Assembly: GCA_036346255.1 (NCBI GenBank)
Contig: CM070620.1
Span: forward strand, 16,790,671 to 16,854,670
DNA: 64,000 nucleotides
From: Ampelocalamus luodianensis
Lineage: Eukaryota; Streptophyta; Magnoliopsida; Poales; Poaceae
Reading direction: 5' to 3'
This document shows, in pieces, positions 54,806 to 64,000 of this stretch. The notes beneath the pieces are model-generated. The model was not told the origin of the DNA. It saw nothing but the letters and a program-made list of their open reading frames with translations, and made no database searches. Every line of letters starts with the position of its first letter. Position 1 is the stretch's first letter. A program made the translations under genes and the position numbers.

Positions 54806-55625
54806 CTAGATACTTTTCATGATTACCTGTCTTTTGCAAATAACTCGCATGACTCTACCTCCAAGTGATACATCACGACCTTCGAGTTTAAGTGACCTCA
54901 TGAATATTAAATTCTTCTTTAAACCAAGAATATACCAAACTCCCGTCAATGTGCAATGTGCTCCATTATACATCTCTAATGTAACCGTTCTCATCTCAAT
55001 AATTGCATACTCTTTGTAATCTGCTAAGTGAACAGTTTCATGCGCTAGGTGTAGAGATCTTTCGTCAAACAACTTCCTCACCAAACATATATAGAAGCAA
55101 CAACCTGAATCTAATATCCATTCGTGAGAACTACTTGACTGACTGACGACTAGTACATTCGAGTCATCTTTAGCTACCACCATTGAGCATGCACCCCTCA
55201 TTTGCTTCAAACTTAGACAATCCTTTTATCATATAACCTTCCTCATCACATGGATAGCATACACATGTGTCCTTGCTCTTGCCATTCTACTTCCTGTGAC
55301 TTTTGATTTTGCCTGCAACACATATGACAACAATACTTGATCACCATAGGATGAAAAATTTGATAGCTTCTTCAAGGACCCCCGCCTCCAATAGATATGT
55401 CGCCGCCTTATTGAAGTTGTAAATGCTTTTCCCGACGAGAATATTTATCACCAATTGTTCCCATGATGGTGATAGAGATGACACCAATATAGTGACCTTG
55501 TCGTTCTTCTCAATTTTCTTATCCATACTAGTCAGCTGTGTGATAAGCTTATTGAAGACATTGAGATGGTCAACGAACCGTGTGTCTTCCTCCATGCGCA
55601 ACCTGAACATTTGCCGCTTTAGCAC
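54806..55625 (-). pseudogene. Copia gag and protease-region fragments
   Basis: Frame 55625-55341 has FRLRMEEDTRFVDHLNVFNK, TSMDKKIEKNDKVTILVSSL and SWEQLVI, copia gag text. Frame 55210-54806 has SSHEWILDSGCCFYICLVRK, in which the protease active-site triplet DTG reads DSG, then VWYILGLKKNLIFMRSL. Confidence 0.8.
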
Positions 55626-55985
55626 CCATTAGTTTGTTAGCAACTTTGCCATATACAATTCTTCTAAGTTACTTCATAATTTCTTCAGCGAATTCTCCTT
55701 AATCACTGAATTTTTTACCTTATCAAAAGACATAGACGGATTGTACTGATAGTCTTTCGCTCCATCACCTTTCAGTCTTCATCGGACGTCTTTTCCAGCT
55801 TGTTCCCTTCAAGAGCATGATTAACTCTTGTTGGATAAGGACATCCTTCACCACACATTGCCACAAGCTAAAATTTCCTTCGCCGTTAAATTTCTTCAAT
55901 TGATTCCACATGTAGACATCGATCTTGATTTTGTACCACCCGACGCTTTGCCGACCTTCTCGTAAATCTAATTAATTCGGGCTTG

Positions 55986-55997
55986 GCTCTGATACCA
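55986..55997 (-). other. Primer binding site (initiator tRNA-Met type)
   Basis: The minus strand reads TGGTATCAGAGC, 2 bases after the 5' LTR. Confidence 0.85.
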
Positions 55998-56412
55998 CTT
56001 GTTAAACTCTAATACCCTATTCTTATGCGCAACAGCTCTAGATCAAATCATAGTTTGTGAGAAATGACACGAGCGCACACAATATCAAGAACGAAGTAGA
56101 TAAATCTCGTAGAGAGAATCAAATAATGGCGACAAAGTAATCATGACGCGAGCGGAAGATTTGACGAAGCCGACCACAAATTTCTTAAGTACAACCTAAA
56201 AAAAACTACAAGGGATTGTCCCTATCTTAAAACCCTCTCGAACCGTTTAGGACTATCAGATTTTTATCCTATACGAGAATCTGGTGCTAAAAAATAACCC
56301 AGCCTCTAATCCTCTCATGAATCTCTTGTCTTGAATGAGTTGATTTGTGACTTGTATTCTTCATAACCACTCCCATGGCTTTATATAATACCCCCTAATT
56401 CTCTTCCAAAAG

Positions 56413-59355
56413 TGTCGGACCCGGATTTTTCAATCCAGAATCCTCTGTGAAACACTGTGCTATTCCCTGGATCAGTAGCTAGCACTCACAGATACATCAC
56501 TGAATCAATTCATACATGGCGTAAAACCATACCATTCATTAATTAACACAACAGAGTTTACATAGACCGCGTCGGGTCAAGTTTTACAATACGGGCCGAA
56601 CAGGCCAAATTGATTACATTACAAAAGCGGAAGCGACAACGGAAGCAAGAGGGGTGAGAGCTCATCTCTCCACAGCAAGCGATCGGGAAACCGTGTAACC
56701 GATATTAACCATGGCTTGGGTAATATTGATGCACGCAAGTATCGACGAGTCAATCGGATCGAGGCGAGACTAAAACATCTAAAGACTACACTACGCTTCA
56801 TTATCTCCTGGGCCTCCAACTGGATCCTCGTAATAGTCGTAATCTCCGGAGTTCCTGCTCCCGAGGGTTTTGGGGAGAGAGCGAGGATGAGCACAACTTC
56901 GTGCTCGCGAGCCAATACACAATGCAATAATATACATGCAAGGCTTAACAAGGATGGCTCGGTTCTTTTATTTGCTAAATCAATATTTTCAATTATCATA
57001 AATACAAAGTCCTATTACTTAGCATTTTTAACAAATTGCATTTTTGCTAAATAGAGTAATTGTGCAATAATTTATAACAAAGAGAGGTTCCTCCGTTTAA
57101 ACTCTACCTTATGCTTATTTTTATTGGGTCCGTCCCCAATTACCAACATCACGAGTTCAAGCACTCAGCAAAATCCAATCTCGTGGCTAGGTGAGCCCAT
57201 CACATTTTTCATCCCAACCACAAGATTTTTGAAATAGAACTAACTCGAGTAAAGATTCCCATGTCCGCCTTTGACCGTAGGCGCTACTGCTTAAATAGTT
57301 TAGACTCGCAGAGGTTGTACACTTTACCCACAAGAGATAGTCATACTCGTTACCCCACATGATTCCTTAGTCATGTAGTTGAGCGACCGCCACAAGAACC
57401 TTTCAAAATATCTCGCCTTCCGTCATCTCACCTATATGGGGTTACGCCCATATGTTGGTGCGGATGTCACCTCTACATCTTGTCAGTAGAAGGCACTTCA
57501 CCATCGGTGTCCCATTCAAACGTGATCAAGCTCACACTTGCACCCTTTTTGTTCCTTCCGTGAGACCGACTTTCAAGGTTCAATAAATCTACTAAGCCAA
57601 GTTGCGCTTTGCAGACTTGTGGTTGTACTTGTTTTACACGGAGGTCATGACAAGATTAAGTCCTTAGGGTTGTCTAGGCGGATCATTTCACACATCAATA
57701 TTCTTTGGGCTGCATTAGCACCCATCAACATACTCTTCATCACACAAATCACCTGAGAAAGAATAAAGAATATTAGGGTTTTGAGGAGTAAAATCAAATC
57801 ACCACATTTATCTCAGTCATGGACCACCAATGACTGCCCAAATCATTTTTATGTTTAAAGAGATGATGATTGGAACATTTTAATGTCCCGGTACTTAAGC
57901 AAGACTAGCATGTCGCTTAAGTACAACCTATAGCTAGTATTACCACATAGTTACTAGGGTGACAATGGTTAAGGGATTCAAGTTGTCAAGGATGGCGTAA
58001 TAATTAATTATTCAACAAATGGGTATTAACTACCTTAAGCTTTAACATACATTTGATTAAAGAATTAAAGCATGCAATTTGCTATTTTAAAAGAATATAA
58101 TTTGCATAAAATGTAGGCTCAAGATGATCAAAGTATTGACTCGCCTGGAATATAGGCTAGAGGATCTTGATAATCTTGGGCTTGATCAACTTGGGGGTCT
58201 CCGGCGTCTTCAAAGCCTAGTCGGACGAACGTACCGGAAAAAGGCACAGATAAGCAAAAAGAGCAATTAAATACAAATAAACAACAAATGAACTCCAAAT
58301 TGAACAAGACCTATGCCATTAGCAAGGTCTTGAATTAACAAATTTTTAGAAATTTACTTTACAATTTTTGGAGCTAAAATGGGGGAGATACTAATTTTTG
58401 AAGTCTAGCTTTTGAATTAAAAAAGAAAAAGAAAACGAAAATCCAATAAAAAGAAAGAGGCCGGCGGCCCACGGTGCTTGAAGCGGCCCAGCCCACGGGG
58501 GCAGGGCGCGGCCCACGACGCACGGCGCGGCCCAGAAGGGGGGAGGAGGGCGCGGCCACGTGGCTCTCGCTAAAGCCACGCGCGCGCGGAAGCGGCGAGG
58601 AGGAGGCGGCGGCTCGGGCGGCCGTGGAGAAGAAAGGCGGCGCGCGGGGAAGGAGGGGGCTCGGGGGCGGCAGGCTTGGCCGGCGGCGACGGCACGGGGA
58701 GGTGGGGCGCGGCTTCGAGCGGCGACCACGAGGAGACCCGACGGGGCGGTGGCGCGGGGAGAAGGGAGGGGTGGCGCCGCGCGGGGAGAGGAGGGGTCGA
58801 GGGCGCGGCGGCGATGGCAACGGCGGCGGCCGGAGGGAAATGGTGGCGCACGAGGCTCACCGGCCGGCAAGGGGAGGACACCGAGCGGCGGCGACGACTC
58901 TGAGAGGTAAGTACCTCGTTTTCTTCTTCTTCCTCGGCCTCTTCTTCCTTGCTTGGGGTGGAGGGGAAGGGAGGTGTCCCGGGGGTCTTACCGGAGAGGG
59001 AGGAGGGGAGTGAGAGGGGGGCGCCGGGCTTTTATAGCTGGGGACGAGCGGGGAGCGGGGGAAGAGAGGGGTCCGGCGAGTGTGCGGCGGGGTAGCGTGC
59101 GCGTGGAGGTGACAAGTCGAGGGCGCCGGGGAGGTGCCATGTGCGCGGTGACGTCGCAGCGCACGCGAAGGGGGGGGGTCCGGCGAGGTTGCGTGCAACG
59201 CAGCGGGAGCTAGGAGGTGGCGTGCACACAGAGGGAGCACGTGGTGGCAGGCGTTGACAGAGCATGCAAGGGAGAGGGGCTCGGCGGGGGAGAAGAACTA
59301 GGGGGGTCCGGTGAGGTAGAAGGAGGAAAGAGGGAGGGAAAAAGGGGGTGTTACA
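56413..59355 (-). repeat. Solo LTR, 2.9 kb, same family as 24911-28531
   Basis: The ends are TGTCGGACCCGG and GGGTGTTACA, flanked by a perfect AAAAG duplication (56408-56412 and 59356-59360). In minus orientation it starts TGTAACACCCCC, with a TATA-like CTATAAAAGCCC at about 59026-59037 and a GC-rich leader that contains several long but spurious frames. No internal region is present. Confidence 0.88.
59026..59037 (-). promoter_or_regulatory. TATA box of solo LTR
   Basis: The minus strand reads GCTATAAAAGCC before the GC-rich leader. Confidence 0.55.
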
Positions 59356-59443
59356 AAAAGAAAATAAGAATTCTAATTCTTATAAAAAATCCTTCTAGCA
59401 CACCTCTCTCCGAGTGCAAGTTGAAGCCCAAGTTGATTACTAC

Positions 59444-60239
59444 TCTGTTTCTACGCCTGTTCCTATCAGATGTTCTCTGGTTAAGGTAGCACTCGTTCGC
59501 TTTGTTGTACCTTTCACCGCAATTTCAACATTCCAAGTACACAAGTACCATGCTCCAGATACTAGATGAAAAGAGAGAAGGAATCAACTTTTGAGGTTGG
59601 CGTGCCACTAAGATCCATGTACACAAATATAGTATTCTCGTCCAAGGAGAAGAAACACAAAACAAATTGGCAGAACGAGAAAAAACAATGCGACGATCTC
59701 TCGCACCCCGAGAGGTCAATCGATGCTCATCGCAAAACCGCATGAGTCAGTCGGTAAGATCTCGACGGGTGCCCCCACTCGTCGTCGGTTGCGTAACGCC
59801 GTTGTGCAACTCCCGCGGGAACAGCACACGCACAAGTGTTAAGTGCACAACAAGTCAGCTTCGGATTGAAAATTAGCTGCACAAATGGGGAAAAAAGGAC
59901 TTGATGTGTCCTTCAGAAACAGACCGCATCGAGCATGGTAGCCCACTTGGAATTCAATCTTGGAATTTCGTATGCGCGTCTAGCTGGAGTACCAAGATGC
60001 GCAAACAGGGAAGCTGTAGTCCTAGTTCAATATATGCAAAGAATAAGATGATGGGCCCATCTCGTCCGAAGTCCTAACAGCTCCAACAGATTGGTGATGA
60101 TCAGACAGCCCGTAAAGCTCATATTAAGTATCTAATTGTATCGTGGCTTGCTTACTTTGCTTACACCTTAGAGAACTACATATACCTACCTCGTTATTAT
60201 ATCTGAAACAAACAAAACAACACAAATGATCGATACTCG
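59444..60239. other. No recognised feature
   Basis: Short frames only. One frame at 59667-59876 (plus strand) starts MAEREKTMRRSLAPREV but has no family match. Confidence 0.5.
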
Positions 60240-60476
60240 CACACGGCTAGAGGTGGATATCGAGCTAAGTCATTGTTGATAACAGTTTTTTCTTCAAAAT
60301 TGACACATTTTATTTTAATATTATTTTATTTATAGTTTGAAAGTATTTTTATAATCGAGCTAACGAGCCGAGTCGAGCCGAACTAGAGCGAAAATCCAAT
60401 TTCAGTAGAAATTGAGTCATTCCAATGTTTTATCAATTAAAGAGTGTAATTGGAGCAATTTTAAACCGAGCCAACG
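60240..60476. other. Possible hAT-type MITE remnant
   Basis: 'aggtggatatcgagctaagtc' occurs at the left, and 'cgagccgagtcgagccg' and similar GAGCC phrases follow an AT-rich middle. Such subterminal GAGCC motifs are common in plant hAT MITEs. No matching inverted ends were confirmed. Confidence 0.35.
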
Positions 60477-60620
60477 TGTTAGCGATAATATCTCCTGCTG
60501 TATATACTGTATACTGATTTGGTAGTTTAGATTGTAATCTCTTGTAACCATATTTGTTGTAATCTTACCTATTGTACTCTTGCCGGTTACTATTCCTTAT
60601 CCGGCACTACTAATAGATGA
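60477..60620 (+). other. Possible LTR fragment
   Basis: The sequence begins TGTTAGCGATAATATCTCC and continues with TGTAATC-rich text typical of short copia or TRIM LTRs. The second end and a target duplication were not found. Confidence 0.3.
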
Positions 60621-61354
60621 CGTCCATTGCCCTGTTTGGCGTGCGGCATATCTTCCCTACTTCCATCTATACTTGTTTACACAACTAACCCCATTAGTTT
60701 ACACAACGAACACATTAACGAGCTCCTTTTCCACCCTTACACACGGCACTGGGATACAGTTTAGTGAGCACGAATACGGAGCTGCATCTGCGTCAGACAA
60801 AGCATCGCACTGTTTCAGCTAAGCACCTTTGGGAGGCCACCAGGCCGACGCAGCACTCACCAAATTCGCCGAGGTTGCTTGCAATACCTTCCGACCAACC
60901 GATTGTACGGATTAGTATTCAGTAGTACCACCGAACGCTTGAGTACTGGCAATTGGCAACCAGGAAGCCGGGAGGAGGCAGAAGAGATCACTCTCTTGTT
61001 GAGTGGACACTTAACACAAGACATTAGCAACACGATCATTTCATCAGCCTAATTTCGGGGAAAATAAACATCCGTCGATGCGACAAGGCAAAGCTAGCTT
61101 GTCCGGTCAGTAGCAAAGAGAACCACCGAATCACACAGGACATTCATATTGATCATTTTTCCAACATGGACTTGCAAGTTTGGGGAACATGTTGAGCCAA
61201 AAATAGCCTCCTCCATCTCTAAATCTAACTACGCCTCCTCGCATGTCGCATCGCATGCACAAGTCAATCTGAAAGGGGGAAAATACACATCCAATCCTAT
61301 TCGATCGAGCACATATGTATGTACACCGCTCACGGGCTGGCCACGTGCTAGGTG

Positions 61355-61900
61355 CTACCACCAGCCGGGCACCTTCCTGCCGCCGCCGCCCGAGGCGGCC
61401 GCGGCCGCGGCGCGCTCGAACCGCGCGGCGGCGCAAGGGATGGTGATCCCGCCGGGGTGCTCGAACCCAAACTCCTCCTCGGCCTCGCGCAGCAGCTCCC
61501 CGAACAGCGGGTGGTTGAAGTACACCACCGGCACCACGTACCTCATCGACTCCCCGGGCTGGGCGCCGCCCACGTACACCGCCACCTGCCCCTTCGGCGT
61601 GGTCGCCTCCAGGTTGGCGTCCTCCAGCACTCGCTCGCCGCCGCCTCGCCGGCGCAGGAGCCTCATCCGCCGCGCGAGTGACCGCCCCCACTTGAGCATC
61701 CTCGGCGGCTCCGCCCGCGACACGACCAGCTGCTGCTGCTTCGTGGCGCTCCCCGCCGCCGCGGGTGAGTTACCTCCCGCGCACCGCTGCAAGCGGAGGT
61801 ATCCGCGGCCGCGGCTGCGCCGGCGGTGGCAGAGCGCCCTGCGCCAGAGGCCGAGTAGCTTCCGGCCGAGCCGGAACCCTCTGTGCCGCCTCGTGAGCAT
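61355..61900 (-). CDS. SAUR: SAUR-family auxin-responsive protein
   Basis: SAUR proteins are small auxin-induced regulators of cell expansion that act through PP2C.D phosphatases. This 181-codon intronless frame has an Arg-rich N-terminus (MLTRRHRGFRLG). The SAUR domain at about residues 100-160 reads PKGQVAVYVGGAQPGESMRY, then VVPVVYFNHPLFGELLREAE, EEFGFEHPGGITIPC. The C-terminus is Ala/Gly-rich and ends VPGWW. Length is above the usual 90-150 residues because of the N-terminal extension, as in SAUR71/72-like members. It is the only clearly intact host gene here. A TATA box lies about 118 bp upstream. The start is the first ATG after the TATA box. Confidence 0.9.
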   Translation of the reverse strand: MLTRRHRGFRLGRKLLGLWRRALCHRRRSRGRGYLRLQRCAGGNSPAAAGSATKQQQLVVSRAEPPRMLKWGRSLARRMRLLRRRGGGERVLEDANLEATTPKGQVAVYVGGAQPGESMRYVVPVVYFNHPLFGELLREAEEEFGFEHPGGITIPCAAARFERAAAAAASGGGGRKVPGWW

Positions 61901-62017
61901 GCCGCTAGCTTAGCTTAGCTAGAAGAGATCAAAGGTCTCCGCTTTCTTGTTGGGTTTTCGCTTGTTTGGAAGGAGTTTAAGCAACGTCCTAATGGCGAAG
62001 GAGTGTGACAATGGGTT

Positions 62018-62025
62018 GTTTATAG
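62018..62025 (-). promoter_or_regulatory. TATA box of SAUR
   Basis: The minus strand reads CTATAAAC about 118 bp upstream of the SAUR ATG, which gives a leader of roughly 80-90 bp. Confidence 0.7.
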
Positions 62026-62279
62026 GAGACGCCGAGACGGGCAGACTCGGCGTGTGGGCGCGATTGTACGTGTGGGCGCGCGCGCGCGGGGGACTGACGA
62101 GTAATTTGGGCGTTTTATGCGTTATTTTAGCTCGGTTTTGGTCTTGGCCTCGGCCTCGGCCTCGCCCAAGATTCGCTTGATGTGGCGAGCTTCCGACCTT
62201 TGGTCGGTTCCGGTTGGTGGGTTTTTGACGGTGTGCCACACAGTACGCCGCCCTAGCTATGCAGTTCAACCCGTTTAGT

Positions 62280-63964
62280 TGGCTATTTTCACGGCAGAGA
62301 AATTATGGGTGAAATTCCTCGAGTTTTACTCCGATGCCTTTTCTGAGATGGGTAACATCAATGTTATTTGCGTTGGTTTAGTGCACACGGGGCGATATAG
62401 CATGCATGTACTAGTTGAAAAGGTCTCAGCTTGGATCTTGACGTAACGTGTACACGTACAGCAAACTCTATCATACTTGGTGCGTGTACTGGATCGTGAT
62501 GGTAGAAGATCCCAAGTTGTTAAACAGCGAGCAACAAGCATATCGGTCTAAAAGCACCATTGATGTACGCAATGGATTAAAGCTACTTTAAAGTCTAAAA
62601 CAAAGGGTAACAGTAAAGTATGAACCATGTCATCAAAGCATTTGGGAGGAAATCTTTATTCAGCATGCAAACAAGCAAATAGGAAACTGGAGCTTTTAGG
62701 TACACTTGAAGATTTTAATACTCCAAAGTAAAATTGTGTTGGCCACATCGAAATGTAGTCATGTAGATAGCGCACGACGCGGATCCGGTCCCACTGATCT
62801 CTTCCAAGTTCCAAGCTCCTGCAAACTGCGAAGTCTAGTTGATTTACTGGTTACACCCAGTCAAACACGTCCTTTCCGAAGACCGTTTTAAGCTCCCACA
62901 GGCCACAACCGTGCACGGTGCACCTTCTGGATCGATTTATTAATAGAGTTTGATTTGACGAGCAGAAACGCACCGGCATGCACGCCGTTCAAATCAATCA
63001 GCGCATTTGGTGTAGGTTGTTCCTGAGCATTTCTTACTCAAGCACAAAAAAAACGAAATAAAAGTTGCTATGGTACTGTGCTGTTGGACTTGAACTCAGA
63101 ACAACCAAAGAAGGACATACGGCGTACTTACGGATCTACAATAAGTCAATACTTATTCAAACTACGAATCGAGACGCTTTGGAAGGTAGGCAGAAAGAGA
63201 CGAGCACAAGGAAATTATATTCTACTAGTACAACATAAACCAGAGGGGCAGCTGCTAATTAAGCCATCCGGCTCCGAAATTGTCCAACGCTCCACGGGCG
63301 CACGCACGGCGCTGAACGTGTATCATGCCGAGACAAAAGCACGCACATGCCCTTCTGAAAGCTAATAAAGTCCACTGACTCACGCTGCATTTGTAGTCGG
63401 CAGAGCATCTCCTCCGTCTGGAGTATCTTAACTGTTATATCATTTAAAATTTTAATTAGATAAAAGAGAGTATGAAGAGAGAGAACGTATCATATCTTAT
63501 ATAAGAGATAAATTGGACACGTAAACCATCGTAAATAATGAGTGTTAAAAGAATAAGTTGAGTTGAAATTGATTAATTTTATAAATAATTTATTGAAGAT
63601 ATTATCTTTAGATAAGTTAGAACTTTTATAGACAATATTAAAAGATAAATTATTGTACATTCCCTTGCCAGTGACATCATGCAAGTCCCAACAAAATCAA
63701 GCGGCCGTGTCAATCCAGTCCTTAGCGTACGGCAGCTAATACGAAGATATTGACGTATTGTAGACTGGGGAGTGTAACGAACGAACAGATCGCGCTATTT
63801 TCCCTTTCCTTTTGTTTTTGATCGAAAGCTTTTTGTGGAGGAAGGATCATGCCAAAACAAGGAAGTTTCTCGGAAGGCTGCGTGCGTTGCCCCTGGACAA
63901 ATCACGTAAAATCATCTCGTTTTGTCTCCCTTGATGACATCCTCCTCCTGCTGCTTATAATTAC
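62280..63964. other. No recognised gene; AT-rich toward 63660
   Basis: Only short frames without family match. The stretch 63410-63665 is AT-rich and could be a decayed MITE, but I could not pair its ends. Confidence 0.45.
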
Positions 63965-64000
63965 TCCCTCCGTCCTTATTTACCCGAGGTTCTAGATTTA
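63965..64000 (+). mobile_element. Stowaway (Tc1/mariner) MITE, left end
   Basis: CTCCCTCCGTCC directly after TA is the standard start of grass Stowaway MITEs. The element is cut by the window end. Confidence 0.75.

Larger units (their letters stand above)
53797..59443 (-). mobile_element. Internally deleted Ty1/copia relic with nested solo LTR
   Basis: The LTRs are 53797-54299 (3') and 56000 to about 59443 (5', holding the solo LTR at 56413-59355). The primer site is 55986-55997. Between the LTRs only gag (55341-55625) and protease-region (54806-55210) fragments are present. Integrase, RT and RNase H are gone. The right edge is approximate because the LTR copies diverge there. Confidence 0.8.
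56000..59443 (-). repeat. 5' LTR of copia relic, interrupted
   Basis: The LTR parts are 56000-56412 and 59361 to about 59443, separated by the solo LTR and its target duplication. Confidence 0.75.

Noticed and set aside
58374..59265. Long Arg/Gly/Pro-rich frames up to 179 codons
   Set aside because: Same situation in the second solo LTR. Composition is low-complexity and six-frame openness is expected.
61149..61913. 254-codon plus-strand frame
   Set aside because: It is antisense to the SAUR gene, and the conserved SAUR domain is on the minus strand.
63410..63665. AT-rich segment as a MITE
   Set aside because: I could not pair terminal inverted repeats or a target duplication.

Overview
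This is plant nuclear DNA, almost certainly from a grass (Poaceae). The evidence is the GC-rich SAUR gene, the long GC-rich solo LTRs, Tourist and Stowaway MITEs, a MULE with a plant mobile domain, and the dense nesting of LTR retrotransposons. Only one host gene looks intact: an intronless SAUR gene at 61355-61900 on the minus strand. Two other host genes are wrecks. One is a vacuolar processing enzyme (VPE/legumain, C13 protease) pseudogene spread over about 5.6-24.8 kb. The other is a plasmodesmata-located (DUF26/Gnk2) protein pseudogene at 46.6-47.95 kb.

Layout. 1-4026: decayed Ty3/gypsy-like element, plus strand. 4027-5585: 5' part of a non-autonomous LTR element, minus strand. 5586-24839: VPE gene, split by four things: a Ty1/copia element with 112-bp LTRs (6459-12483); a 1.7-kb filler holding a copia integrase relic between two copies of a VPE exon (15474-17192); a 3.4-kb non-autonomous LTR element with captured host gene pieces (17710-21116); and a Mutator-like element (21291-24488). 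24840-35098: a degraded copia element whose 5' LTR holds a 3.6-kb solo LTR (24911-28531). 35803-46623: a decayed Tat-like Ty3/gypsy element on the minus strand with an antisense, apparently spliced extra ORF. 46624-47950: PDLP pseudogene. 48633-52320: hAT-like element carrying V-ATPase subunit a exons. 52433-52736: Tourist-like MITE. 53797-about 59443: internally deleted copia relic whose 5' LTR holds a second solo LTR of the same family (56413-59355). 61355-62025: SAUR gene and its TATA box. 63965-64000: first bases of a Stowaway-type MITE cut by the window end.

The most striking object is the element at 17710-21116. It has two LTRs, a tRNA-Met primer site, a polypurine tract and a perfect 5-bp target duplication, but no reverse transcriptase. 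In place of pol it carries an uninterrupted 377-codon chimeric ORF and flanking sequence that join pieces of three unrelated host genes: a MUN-domain (PATROL1-like) protein, an At3g27390-like membrane protein and an ADR1-like NLR immune receptor. The pieces have no visible introns, which suggests capture from mRNA. A second gene-capturing element, the hAT at 48.6-52.3 kb, keeps introns around its V-ATPase exons, which suggests capture from DNA.

Because nesting is recorded by target duplications and shared breaks, the window allows a partial relative order of events. No function depends on cooperation between genes here. The content is mainly a record of transposition, gene capture and gene death. 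All homology calls are from recognition of family motifs; no database search was run.
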